In this document: piece by piece, positions 31,838-43,500 of the stretch
Layout: the number at the start of each line of letters is the position of its first letter
How positions within the stretch are numbered: position 1 is the first letter of the stretch
Assembly: GCA_002633025.1 (NCBI GenBank)
Contig: NMRB01000005.1
Location: forward strand, 633,082 to 697,081
Origin: Notospermus geniculatus
Taxonomy: Eukaryota; Nemertea; Pilidiophora; Heteronemertea; Lineidae
DNA length: 64,000 nucleotides
Direction: 5' to 3'
Notes under the pieces: model-generated
Told to the model about the DNA's origin: nothing
The model's database searches: none
The model's input: the letters and a program-made list of their open reading frames with translations, nothing else
Translations under genes and position numbers: made by a program

Positions 31838-32984
31838 GTATCACCAAGTATTTGACCATTTAATCAAAGGAATGTTCAGCAAGAATTACCATTGTAGCAA
31901 CATTTGCTTTAAATCTTTGACACTAAGATATAAAAACATAAAGTGGCTAATCTTCAGTTGAAACCTAAGGAAAACATCACATATATATTCCAAAGAAGCC
32001 AGAATTAACTCTTAGGCCCTGAGAGTGACTTAGGTTGTAAGCATTTACCCCTCAGGCGTGTTTGCTAAGGGAGACTTTTTGTCCTGTTGGCTAAAATGGG
32101 CCCTCTAATAAAATAAAATCTGTTAGTTGGGCAAATATAATGAGGTGATAGTGGACAAATTTTTGTGTAGGTTGGAGTATTCTTGCGCATCGCTCCTGAT
32201 GAAGTAAATCCCAGTATATTCTGTGGACCCTTCTATAGGCCTACGCAGGATTAGGACTAGTAGGGGTCCTTCTGAATGGCGTGGGTAATGGGCCATGTGA
32301 CGTCCTTTCAGGAATAGGAAAGACTGGTGACTAATTAATGGAAGTCGTTAAAGTCCGCACTATAAGGGGACAAGATCACTACATGAAGGGCCTGCGGAGT
32401 TCACACTTGTTTGTCATTCTAGTACATTCTTGTTCGGAATAGGGGACTCATTAATACTATACTGTTACAGAGTTTGGATAGCTGTACTACACTGTTAGGA
32501 ACAGGTCCTGTTGTACGGAACCACAGTATGTCAAGTTGATGTCGAGTACACTTGTCATGGCATAGAATTTCCCCTCAATTTTTGGAGGCAATACTCGATC
32601 ATTACTATATGTCTACACACAAGTTTTTCTTTTTTCTTTGCTGCAGTTGTGTTGTTCACTTGGCACATGTGGAATTCTAAGGGAATTTTCTCATTGGATA
32701 GTGATCAAGTTTTGAAACACAACTCCAGTCATCCAAGTTATTAATGGATGAGAGAGCATCCTGAGCTTGGATTCAATAGAATTCTGACAGCAAGGGTGAA
32801 TCTTGAATTCAGAAAGGGTAAGTACCATAAAGAGCAAGATTTGGGTGAAGGGAGTTGTATCATGAAGCTTTTTCCTTCTGTGTGGTGGACAGCAATGACA
32901 ATATTTGAATAAACTGACAACAATGGTGATCTGTTGCAAAAGTGTCTGCTGTAGCAGGTTGTTTGTCTTTCAATTCAATGTTGG

Positions 32985-33420
32985 CAAGCTCCAGTGATTC
33001 ATTACAGTTGAGTAATGTTGGCCTCGTGTTAACTCCAGTGATTCAATACAGTTGAGTAATGTTGGCCTTGTGTTAAAACTCCAGTGATTCGTTACAGTTG
33101 AGTGGTAAACTCTGGTGATTGATTAATTGAGTAAGTGTTGGCCTTGTGTTAAAACTCCAGTGATTCACTACAGGTTAAACTCTGGTGATTCATTACTTGA
33201 GTAGTGTTGGCCTTCTGTTAAAACTCCAGGGATTCATTACAGTTAAGTGTTAAACTCTGTGATTCAATTTCATTACCGTTGGGCAATGTTGGCCTAGTGT
33301 TAAAACTCCAGTTATTCATTACAGTTGAGTAATGTTGGCCTATTATGAGTGCCAGTGAATTGAGTAATGTTGGCCTGGTGTTAAGCTAGAGTAACACATT
33401 CCTATTGAGTTATGTTCACC
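32985..33420. repeat. Imperfect minisatellite (unit 1)
   Basis: About nine degenerate units of roughly 45-50 bp built on CTCCAGTGATTCATTACAG, TTGAGTAATGTTGGCC and GTGTTAAA. The unit 2 counterpart is at 46975-47470, with different unit composition. Confidence 0.8.
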
Positions 33421-34224
33421 CATCAGCCTTATTAAAGTTACAAGGTTAACGTTGGTGACATACTTGTATCATTGACATTCAAAGTAATGCATGTATGTAG
33501 AAAATCTGGCATCGATGGTACTTCTTACACTTTTACATGAATGATTTAAGTCCTTATGAACACTTTCTGAGTGGCAAAACATGAATTATTTGGCATTAAT
33601 GATGGCAAACCTTGTACAGGGTAAATGCCTTGATTGTTTAGCGGGGAATTTGCTGCCACAAGGCTGGAAATGGTTGAAAAGCCGTGCTACTTGGTTGCCA
33701 GCCTTTTTATGTATTTCCTGTTTTTGAGTGTTTTGGATTCATTCTTGCCCAATTTTGCATACATTCTGCTCAGATAATCAATGAGCGTTCAGTTTTTTGA
33801 CAGGTTCTCACCCGTGTTTCATACTGGTGTGAATTTTGACAGGTCAATAGATAGAAAAAGGGAATTTTTGTGTGAAGTCTTCGTCATGATTCAGTGTTGT
33901 AGTAGATTGAGGGGAGCTGTGGATCAGACAACATAGATAGATGACTACCGTTGAGTGTAGGTTTCATCAAGTTGTCAGCACTACTTAATGCCATAGCAGT
34001 GAAACTAATTTTATTTTCATGGACATCCTTCATCTCAAGGCAGCTGTTGTCCTTATCTATTGTGCCAAACTTCATTGTATTTCTGGAATGTTGGTGAAAT
34101 TTATTCATGAGATTTGCAACCTGACCTTGATTGCTATTGACATTTCTAATGATGTCTTGGGAACTTGTTATTCAATAGGCCAAACTGTTCACCTGTTTTC
34201 TTTGATGCAGCGATGCAGAGAACA

Positions 34225-35482
34225 CCCAGCTAGCAGTGTCTGTCTGGCCCAGATCTGGTTCTGATCTGCTTCGACAGGGTATCCTGGTCTGGTACTGATC
34301 TGGCATCTTGATCTGGGTCAGTCCCGCAAGTGCAAACATGGCCAGACCTGTCCCCAGATCTGGGAAACATGTCTGGCCCAGATCTGTGTGAAGAATCTGG
34401 TTCAGATCCGTGGGGGTAATCTGGTACAGATCCGTTAGTATAGGCTTGTCGGATCTGGGGGGGGGGGGGCCTGTTTNNNNNNNNNNNNNNNNNNNNNNNN
34501 NNNNNNNNNNNNNNNNNNNNNNNNNNNNNNNNNNNNNNNNNNNNNNNNNNNNNNNNNNNNNNNNNNNNNNNNNNNNNNNNNNNNNNNNNNNNNNNNNNNN
34601 NNNNNNNNNNNNNNNNNNNNNNNNNNNNNNNNNNNNNNNNNNNNNNNNNNNNNNNNNNNNNNNNNNNNNNNNNNNNNNNNNNNNNNNNNNNNNNNNNNNN
34701 NNNNNNNNNNNNNNNNNNNNNNNNNNNNNNNNNNNNNNNNNNNNNNNNNNNNNNNNNNNNNNNNNNNNNNNNNNNNNNNNNNNNNNNNNNNNNNNNNNNN
34801 NNNNNNNNNNNNNNNNNNNNNNNNNNNNNNNNNNNNNNNNNNNNNNNNNNNNNNNNNNNNNNNNNNNNNNNNNNNNNNNNNNNNNNNNNNNNNNNNNNNN
34901 NNNNNNNNNNNNNNNNNNNNNNNNNNNNNNNNNNNNNNNNNNNNNNNNNNNNNNNNNNNNNNNNNNNNNNNNNNNNNNNNNNNNNNNNNNNAAAAGAGTT
35001 TTGTTCCAGATGTGGGCCAGATCAGGCCAGACCTCCAGATTGTGCCAGGTCTGGGACAGACCTGGACAAGCCTGCTGCATTATTGCAGAAAGACAGTTCA
35101 TCTGGTTGGGTAAAAATGCAGAAAATGGCAATTTCTAAATTTTCATCCCTGTATCACCTGTTTTAATGTAAAAAAATTTTCGCCATGACCGTGCCAGGTC
35201 CTGGCCAGATTCTTGATCCTACCAGGTCTGAGCCGGATCAGGCCATATCAGAGTTTATCTGAAATAAAAAAAATCCTGGACAAGGTGCAAAGATAGGCCA
35301 AATATCCTTACAGGATTACGGGAAAACAACTTCACAAAAAATGGGCTTCATACAGCATTTCATGAAATATCTTTGCCAGACAAAAACCAGACCTTGGTCA
35401 GATGGTACATCATCTGGCCAGATGATGCCAGACCTTGCCAGAGAAAAAGTAGATCTGGGCCAGATGAACGATGTTTGCTGGG
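34225..35482. mobile_element. CCAGATCTGG-rich element with assembly gap
   Basis: Unit-1-only insertion beginning CCCAGCTAGCA and ending TTTGCTGGG, filled with degenerate CCAGATCTGG/CTGGCCAGA words and interrupted by 515 Ns (34477-34991). Unit 2 continues across the empty site near 48300. Probably a non-autonomous DNA transposon with an internal satellite. Confidence 0.65.
34477..34991. other. Assembly gap (515 N)
   Basis: Run of N directly after a G homopolymer. Open frames spanning it are meaningless. Confidence 1.
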
Positions 35483-37292
35483 CACTTACCCTGCATTACT
35501 CAATAAAATGCAGGTTGCTGATTAGGAAGGGAGTCTGTTTTTTAATAACAATAGTTATACAGTTTGATGATCATTGCATATTGTGCAGAATTTGTTGTAC
35601 CTCACAAGTTATTTTAATACATGTAGTTAATTATGTCACTGGATGTATGCCACTGAATTTTCCCACACTTTATATGAATGAAGAATCCAAGTCATATTAG
35701 CAAATTCCAATAGAGTCTATTTAGGGATAGGTTTTTACTCAAAATACACCTGATATTAAATTATTTTCCAATTAGTTACCACATTAGTCAGATAAGCCAG
35801 GCCTAAGCACATTACCATGCAGTGTCATGCATTAAACCAGTAAATTCTAAACTAGGCCCACTGAATTTTTACAAAGCCCTTTTTCATTGTTACTTTGTTG
35901 TATTATTATTACACGGAAGGAATTCTGCTTAATTACACTTATCATGGTTCACTGTTTTTCTCTTTGGCTGTTGCCATTGGAGTATATATATTGTAGACCT
36001 ACTTAATAGAATAATCCTGTTAAGTATGCAGATTACCAATTGTTATATCCAAAAGCCATATTTGGAATTTCCTCCTGATGCGGTGGCCATTTTGTGGTCA
36101 CTTGAGTCAAACAGTATTTTCAGGTTAAAATGGCCCAAGAATAACAAAATATCTTAGGGTAAAGGAAAGGCTATGGAACTGTAGGTTGGAATTTGTGATG
36201 TCATGCTTGGATCACTGTGAATCAATCAGACCTGAAAGTGTCTAGCTTTGTGTTACTGGACTTATAAACTACATGTAGTCTAGGTAACCGGCACAACATA
36301 TTTTCACCGTTCCGTGTTTTCCATGGGCCAGTCTATATTTGTAGCTTCACAAGGGTCCTTATTGCTAACAGCAATTAGCTGTTTCCCTTTTGTCTCTTGT
36401 TGCATAACACTAGATACATATCGATTTTCCATTAGAACAGTCATTTCTATAAAGGCTGAGCTATAGTAAGTGGTTACATAAGTCATACAGTGGTGTGATG
36501 CCATTAGCATTTGGAGCAAATGTAGGTGTAAATGGAAAAGGTACCAAATAGAATGCACAAATGAGATTTTACTCTCAAACAGCAGGAGTTGCTTTTGGTA
36601 CGGGTACTGTAAAGCAAGATAATTTCGCGGCTGGAAATTTTCGCGAATCAAGAATTATAGACATATTCACGGCAGGATATTTTCGCGAGTCTCTGCCATT
36701 TTTTTCAGTTTTTTTTTCACGGACCGTATTTATCACTTGCGTGTACTCATATTCGCGACAGGAAATTTTCGCGACTCATACACTCTCGCGAAATTCGCGA
36801 AAATTTCCTGCACGCGAAATTTTCCTGCTTTACAGTATACCGTATCTTGTCGATGTAGAAAAGCTGGATTTGGAGAAATTTTCTGTTGTGGTAAAAATGT
36901 AAGTGTTTTTTAAATTTTGTTTCAAGATTGTTCTTTCATTGTCAATTCTTGGAATACCATTTAGTTAATCCATTTTTCAAAATGACCAAACTCGGGTACT
37001 CTAACACAAGTTGTTGATAACAGCCTTGAAGTTTGTCAGTTGTGATGTAGTTGCATTCGAATACTCATGAAGTTTACTTCTGATATTCCAGCCCTTCGGA
37101 ACATCTGCCCTAAACCTCCCATATCAGTATTTAGTTCCTGTAATAACTTAACAATACATTTATCAATTTTTTATGACTTAAGTTTTGGTGTAACTTGGAG
37201 CTAATGTTCCAGTTAATTATTAATTTGTTTAAACAGTAGGAATTTGGTAACAAAGCATTCTAACTAAGTGGAATCCTTTATGTCTAAATTAA
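35483..37292. other. End of D4 unit 1, no firm gene
   Basis: AT-rich. A minus-strand frame at about 36490-36304 (LMENRYVSSVMQQETKGKQL..., stop at 36304) is the same in unit 2 (49427-49185), but the surrounding block is near-identical anyway, so this is not evidence of coding. Confidence 0.4.
36607..36835. mobile_element. CTGTAAAGC-ended MITE, copy 2
   Basis: 229-bp member of the family at 2692-2919 with the same ends and TA flanks; unit 2 lacks it (empty near 49486). Confidence 0.85.
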
Positions 37293-37293
37293 A

Positions 37294-37781
37294 CTGTGGA
37301 CCATTTTCCCTCCCCTGTGCAGCCCTCCCTTTTGGTATCACCGAGGCAACCTGTTCCCTACATATCACCGCCAGGGTCACCAAGGAGAGCTGTTTCTCCA
37401 CAACGCACACAGTCGCCTTCGCCACAGAGGGCACAATCTGCATCAACGCAGAGGGCAGTGTCGCCAAATCCAGCCCTCTCACCTACCAGTCCACGTCGTT
37501 CAACCAGCCCCAAACCTTATAACATTAACCATGTCTACAGTCCAAGGAGTAATCAGCCAGTAGAAACAGACTACGTTCAGTCACCACGAGGATCACCAGG
37601 AACGCCTCGGCGCCATAAATCTGCCTCCCCGTTGGGTAGTCCACGTGCAAGGTCACCTCTAATTTCATCACCAAGAATCAACGGCTCTGGTTCGCCAAGA
37701 AATCTGTCCCCAAGACGAATGAACGGTGTAACGACTATGGATCCGAGTGAGAGGCTTGATCTAAATGGTATTGATGAAAAG
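37294..37781 (+). CDS. CH gene exon i, truncated copy (unit 2)
   Basis: 488 nt matching 22461-22948, joined upstream to unrelated AT-rich sequence without a splice acceptor. The start of the frame is lost, so as placed it is a 5'-truncated exon. Confidence 0.8.
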
Positions 37782-38065
37782 GTGAGGCCCAACTTTGGTG
37801 TCCATGAGAAGGTTGAATTGGTCATACTGATTGGTTTATATCTGCTCTACCACACAGATTGAATCGTAAAGACAATACATATTGGGTAGAGCTTGAACAA
37901 GGATCAAAGGCCTACCGGTAGTTTCATGGTCTATTCTGTCTGAAGCTCGTCACTACAAATAACCTCCTCTGTCAGCAACCTATCTGGTCGCTCTGTGCCA
38001 CTCATTAAACTCAGAAGTAGTGTGTCTGCAGTTGAATATTGTATGAATCATCCTATGTTTTTCAG

Positions 38066-38923
38066 GGAAATGGAAATCTGTCAGATGGTGAACAACCAAA
38101 TTCAGCACGGACGGACACATCTGACTGGTTCTCGTCATCGTCAGGGTCACTCCATGCATACAATACAAACAAAGGCAAGGACGAGGTGTCTGATAGTGGC
38201 GTGTACACGGAACTCACCGAGGCTATCAAACACAAAGTGTCCGAACATTTCGAGGTTGACAGTCAGCAAAATACACCACGAGTGGAAGAGAATACCGCTG
38301 ATGTCACATTGACAGAACTTACAGCGCCCTCTAGCTCTGGGATGTGTAAATCAATGAGTAACGATGATCTTTTGACGATGTTAGAGGCGATTGGTCACAA
38401 GGGGAAGACATTACGAGATGAACTCGTCAGTCGTGAGCAAGAACTTTTACTAATGCAGGCTGGGAGTGATTATCCAGCATTGAATTTTGGATTAGTTGAT
38501 AAGTATGAAGAGGACGTTAAGTTGTTGAAACGGGAAAATGAGAAATTGTCGAAGGAGGTTGCAAATGTGAAGTCGGCAGCATTACCGGAAGAGGAAATAG
38601 TGAAAACGCTTCTGACGGAGATTGGACAGATTCGTGAAAAAATGGACGCTGTTGAAACAAATGCGCTCAGTCCCAGGGACAAGTCACCTCGGTTGGATTT
38701 AGACAGCGATTTCAAGGACAATTTACGACGTTTGAGTCACAGTATGGATAATTTAGACCAAAAGTTGGGGACGATTAATAAGGAGCGGGAATTTGCTAGT
38801 ATGAACTCTCTTCAAGAGAAAGGATCCTTGTTCTCCAGTAATCCTGAGACAAAACCTCCTAGTGGTGCGTTCAAGCATGCCGAGTTGAGATGGCATGATC
38901 AGGAAAAGGCCTTGAAAGAACAG
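38066..38923 (+). CDS. CH gene exon j, unit 2 copy
   Basis: 858 nt, same length and splice sites as 23234-24091, with few amino-acid changes. Confidence 0.88.
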
Positions 38924-39146
38924 GTAGGTTTGGTTAGTCTGGAGGGTTTGACCGCTACACCAATACTAATAGGTGGCTTTTCAGATGTCATAGTCAGTAA
39001 GCATAGGGCTGTCAGAGTGGTGAATTTGAAACATCTTGTGCTTGTCACCTCTGGAGTGCACTCATCTTGTTTCTGGCCTACCTTTTGATAATTTGCCGCA
39101 ACAACTTAGTGTATGAATATCTGATCACACACGTTTTCTTGTTCAG

Positions 39147-39458
39147 ATTGCTGCCCAAAGACGCCGCATTAACGAACTGGAATCCATGGTCACTTTGAAA
39201 AATAATGAAAACAAGGACTTGCAGAGGAAGCTTGATAAAGCGAGTACGAATATAACAAATCGTGTGAACGAGATGGACGCCATGATCAATGAGACGAGAA
39301 ATGAAACACAAGCGTTACAGATGGAGAATGACGAGTTGAGGGAGCAGCAGTTGAAGGATAATGCGATGATCAGGAAGCTTGAGGAAGAAATTGAAGTGTT
39401 GGAGAGGAAGATTGGGACACTACAGAGGGAGAACAGTACCCTCACTGATAAGCTACAG
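39147..39458 (+). CDS. CH gene exon k, unit 2 copy
   Basis: 312 nt, intact coiled-coil exon matching 24340-24651. Confidence 0.88.
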
Positions 39459-39679
39459 GTAGGCAGCTTTTGGATGGCAATGTCGGGATCCAAACGCTAG
39501 ACTTTTCGCTGACAGATCCTGGCAGATGAAGGTGCTGCTCCACGTGAGAGTTTTCTACTGCGAGTTGGGTCTCTGTGAGCAACTCAACCACATAAACCTA
39601 GGGGCAGTCATTCGTGTCATTTCCCTCAGAGAAGTGATGTGTAATTCCCGGAGTCATTCTCCTGTCTGAATCCTTTCAG

Positions 39680-39805
39680 GCTAACATGAAGAAGTCACAA
39701 GCAAATGAAGGAATCAGGAGCCAGTACGATGCACTTGTGAAGGAGAATGCCACTGTTAAAGAGAAACTAGCCGACGCTGAAGTGGAAAAGAAGAAACTAC
39801 AACAG
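39680..39805 (+). CDS. CH gene exon l, unit 2 copy
   Basis: 126 nt, intact, matching 25068-25193. Confidence 0.88.
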
Positions 39806-40104
39806 GTCAGGAACTGATGAGCTTATAATAATGTTTGGTTTTGGAGGCCGCAGCATATGCCATTTTGCAGAGTTGGTAGCTGTTGTAACCCTGGAAATCA
39901 GACTCCGGGCAGTATACGGATTGGTAGTGCCATCTCTGCCAGTAGTAGGCCTACTGACCCACAGCAGGGAGACGGAGGTCATAGGCTACCTTTTGTCTGA
40001 ACAAGAGGGAGAAGTATGAACTCATCAAGCTCATACTTCCACCATGCTGACAGACCTTGTCATGTTCACTTCATGTCATTTCTGACTTACATCTTCTCGT
40101 TTAG

Positions 40105-42575
40105 GATGTGATGAAGTACATCCAGAGATGCCGAGAAGCTGAGGGTAAAGAGAATAGGGACCCTTCTCCAAACAAAGCAGCAGTGTCACAGAACAACAAT
40201 CCGGCAACCAGTGCTAAAAAACCTACTGGTAATATGCCAACGACTCCTGTCACTGGTGTCAGAGAGGACAAGTCTGTAAGGCGGAATGGGCCCTCTGGTG
40301 GTAATCTTACGAAACAAAATGCTGGGTTGCCATCTGATAAAGGAGTTGTATCAAAGACTGAGGTCACATCATCCAATCTTCCACGGGAATCGAGTCCGAA
40401 GCGTAACCCTCCAAATGATCAAAAGAAGGTGGCATCATCTCCAAAAGTTGTAGCTGAAAAGCCAGACAGACCCATGCCATCTCGGTCGACTAGAGAGGAA
40501 CCTAGTCCTGAAAGACCAGCACTGAATCCGAGTAACAGGTACCAGCACCATGAACGCATCATGATCCAAGCGAAACATGCTATGCAAGAGGTGGAGTACA
40601 GTCCAAATGTTTCAAAAGAAAGGTCTATAGATCTGTCGGAATTGTCTCGAAAATACCCCGAGCTTGATCGATACAGTCGGAAAGGTTGGGCGGATGAGAA
40701 AACTGAAGTTTCTTTACAAGAAAGAAAGTTTGAGGATGTTGTTGAAAGGGTTTCTTTTGTCAGTAAGACTTTGGACTCTGAGTTGGAGAAATCCCGAGAT
40801 CTTTATCAGAAGATGCAGACGCCGAAGGTAACACCGATTTCTAGGGCGAGGTTGAGGTCGGATGAGTCAGCGGAGAGGAGCTCAGAGCCGAGGAGATCCA
40901 GTGGTATTGACAAGCAGGGACATGACCAAGAAAGAGATTACGTACATCCACCAAGAAGGGTGAATAATGAGAATCCTGAGGTTTCCATACTGCGGCACAG
41001 GAGGACCTATTCGGGTTCTGAGGAAAAGCCAACGACGTCTGCACGTTCTCAGGAAGTTAATCACCAGCCTAGACAGTATGGATCCCTGCAGAATCTGAAA
41101 TCAAGGGATAGAACACCTCAGGACAGTAGGGGTGGGCAGAGGAGTCGACCGAACAGTGAAACCACTCCCCCGTCTAACAGACCAGTGTATAGATCTTCCA
41201 GTGCGGACCGTCCGGCTAAGAGGCAGCCTCCTGATAGGGCACCGACTCAGCATGTTGAGTCACCTTCCTTGCGGTCTGCACCTCAGGATCATGAGGTCCA
41301 GATGCAAAGTCGGAGCCCAGATATCCGTAGTATTTTACAGAAGAGGTTTGGTGGTGCTGCGCTTCCTCCTCGCATGACTGCCGCCATGAAGGGTAGAAAA
41401 CCGGATGAACGTACCCCTACCAGACCTCATGGACATTTTGATAGTAGGTCGTCTGGTCAAAGGTCTTCAGCTCCTGTCAAAGTTGTGCATTCACCGAATG
41501 AGGGAGCTTACCAGGAGCAGTTTCAGCAGACACCCAAGTCAGCCTGGGATGATGGGAATGAAGAGAGGATTAAGAATGGGGAGCAACGTAGAAGGTCAGG
41601 GGAAAGGAAACCTGCACGCGAATCAGCGATGAGGTATGGCAGGAATCAGTCAGACCGCTACGACAGCAGGGAGCAATTTGATGTGCATGATGCCCGGGTA
41701 CAACCTCCAATGATTATGGTCACACCACCTGATGACCCTGCCAAGGACGTTCCAAAACCACGGCAGTTCAGAAGATTCTCTGGTCCAGGACCAGATGCTG
41801 AAGAACAAAGAATTGAAGATTCGCACAGGCCTGGGTATGCAAGGGCAGGTGATGACCACCCACCTTCTGGTGCTTCTGGCCACAGAATGCAAGACCAATG
41901 GCAGATGAAACGAACACCTGAACGGCAGCAGGCAGCAGAGCAGTCACGCACACCACAGAGGTCGGCTGGGAAACAACAGAACCCTGACAGTAGTCTTCGG
42001 GAAAGACATCCATCATCGCCGTCTAGACTGAGAGGACAAAGTGAACCTCGCACAAAGCAAGAAATGTATGATTCAGGCAGGCTGGTAAACTGGCGTGATG
42101 TTGCTCGAGACTATGGTGTTGACGTCAGTGATGACTATCCGTATTTTGGTGTCGTGAATAACCCACTTGCTCAGGGAGAACCCGATAATTACCCACAGTA
42201 CAAAGATTACGACAATCCAAACGGAGAACCTGAGGTCGTTGGCTGCGAGATGGAAAGTCAGATGAAGGATTCTGTTCAGGTGTATCGAGACGTCCCCAAT
42301 CCGTCACCACAGAAACCTGTGTATCAATCTCACAGGAGAGCGGCCTCTCTGGACAATAGGATTCGCTCCAGTCCTCAAAATCAGGCCTCATATGGACAGT
42401 ATAATGGAGATTCCAGTGTAAGCCGGGCGGCACCACCGCCCTCGTCACCTCTGCAAGGTAATCCACAGCTACGGGATTCACCGACACACAGGTCTGCCTC
42501 TAGCATCAGCCAGATGTCATCAGCAAGCCGGACTGAGTTGGAACTGCAGGACGTGCCCATACACAACAGCAATGA
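40105..42575 (+). CDS. CH gene exon m, unit 2 copy
   Basis: 2471 nt, open, with in-frame indels relative to 25491-27958 (for example an added PTG near the start). Ends at a consensus donor GTAAGT; without splicing it stops at once (TAA 42577-42579). No downstream exon n exists in this unit. Confidence 0.9.
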
Positions 42576-42747
42576 GTAAGTATAATATTTAGATGAGAAT
42601 TCAGAGATTTCGTCCTTCCTGTTGCCACAACCAACTGGCTTCAGCTCAGTTCCTTCCTTGCATTGCCAGAATCAAGTCTTGATTTTGTATATAAAACAAT
42701 TTGGTGTATTGACATGTTTCATTGCTGACATGTTATTCATGAAATTT

Positions 42748-43307
42748 TTTTTCATTTAAACATATTTATTGTGAATCCATCAGATATACATCTTTGAAGT
42801 AAGAATATACATGTAGGGATACAACAGAAGGCATATTGCCTATGAACGCTGCTTCCTAAGAAATATCAACCCACATTGCCAGCAAGTCCGGAGCGTCCCC
42901 CGCGCACATGCAACAACTGGGGTTACAAGTGCGCGGGGGAACACCAGGGACTCACCAACAATGGAAGAAAGAAAAGATGACATTGACAGACACACAACAA
43001 GTTCAAATATCTGAGATAATAAGGTTATCGGAAGTTACAAGTACCACCACTGGAGTGCCAAAAAGGAAGAAAAGAAGGGATTAGGCCATGAAGCAGGCCG
43101 AGGCAGAACAAGTAGTACAATCTAAAANCTCCATTGCCCACCCTGCATGTGTCCTTCACCATGAAGACATTCCAGGAGGATGGGAACCCCAAGAACCTGA
43201 CTGCTGTGCCACAGAGTCATACCCCTCCTTGCCCTTTCTTCACTCAATTTCCATTTTCTGATGTAGGGACCATCAAATTTGCTGTCAAGCAAATTTCACA
43301 GTTCTAG
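42748..43307 (-). mobile_element. Probable retroelement 3' fragment
   Basis: About 560 bp replacing 28133-28910 of unit 1. Read on the minus strand it ends CAATAAATATGTTTAAATG followed by A-rich bases, like the tail of a non-LTR element or processed transcript. It contains an 11-bp perfect GC stem (CCCCCGCGCAC at 42897-42907 with 42929-42939) and a lone N at 43128. No open frame. Confidence 0.45.
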
Positions 43308-43453
43308 TTTATACTTATTTTCCAGTCCTGTACATACATTTAATTTGTCAGTTTTATATTTAGTGAGAAGAATCATGATGTCATCCAAGACAGTAAAATA
43401 TTCCCAACATGCTGACTTTGTTTTAAAGGATCGAAGCCTCAAATAACTACAAT

Positions 43454-43500
43454 CAAAAATAGATAGGAGAGGGCACCGACTCGGCACTTATCTATTTTTG
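43454..43500. mobile_element. Micro fold-back element, 47 bp (unit 2)
   Basis: Unit 2 counterpart of 29055-29101, with a few loop substitutions and the same CTACAAT flanks. Confidence 0.7.

Larger units (their letters stand above)
28235..34224. other. Downstream of CH gene, no firm gene
   Basis: Presumed 3' UTR first, then AT-rich sequence. At 30.0-31.6 kb both strands carry protein-like frames (for example minus 30667-30370 containing ISLLNTGALVEDLSS; minus about 31400-31250 containing STNASAASESDESAASADHG). Small indels between units 1 and 2 break these frames, so I do not call genes. Contains two micro fold-backs, a palindrome and a minisatellite, listed separately. Confidence 0.55.
22461..37292. 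repeat. Direct duplication D4, unit 1 (about 14.8 kb)
   Basis: Starts inside CH exon i and runs through the gene's 3' half, downstream sequence and a 515-N gap. Matched in order by 37294-49935 at a few percent divergence. Unit-specific insertions here include MITEs at 24869, 30151 and 36607, the palindrome at 30645 and the repeat island at 34225. Confidence 0.93.

Noticed and set aside
34172-35138. Frames of 319 and 242 residues
   Set aside because: They are mostly the 515-N gap translated as unknown residues.
36304-36651. Minus-strand frame identical in both units
   Set aside because: The whole surrounding block is near-identical between units, so conservation is not specific to the frame; the upstream part is interrupted by a 1-bp indel between units.
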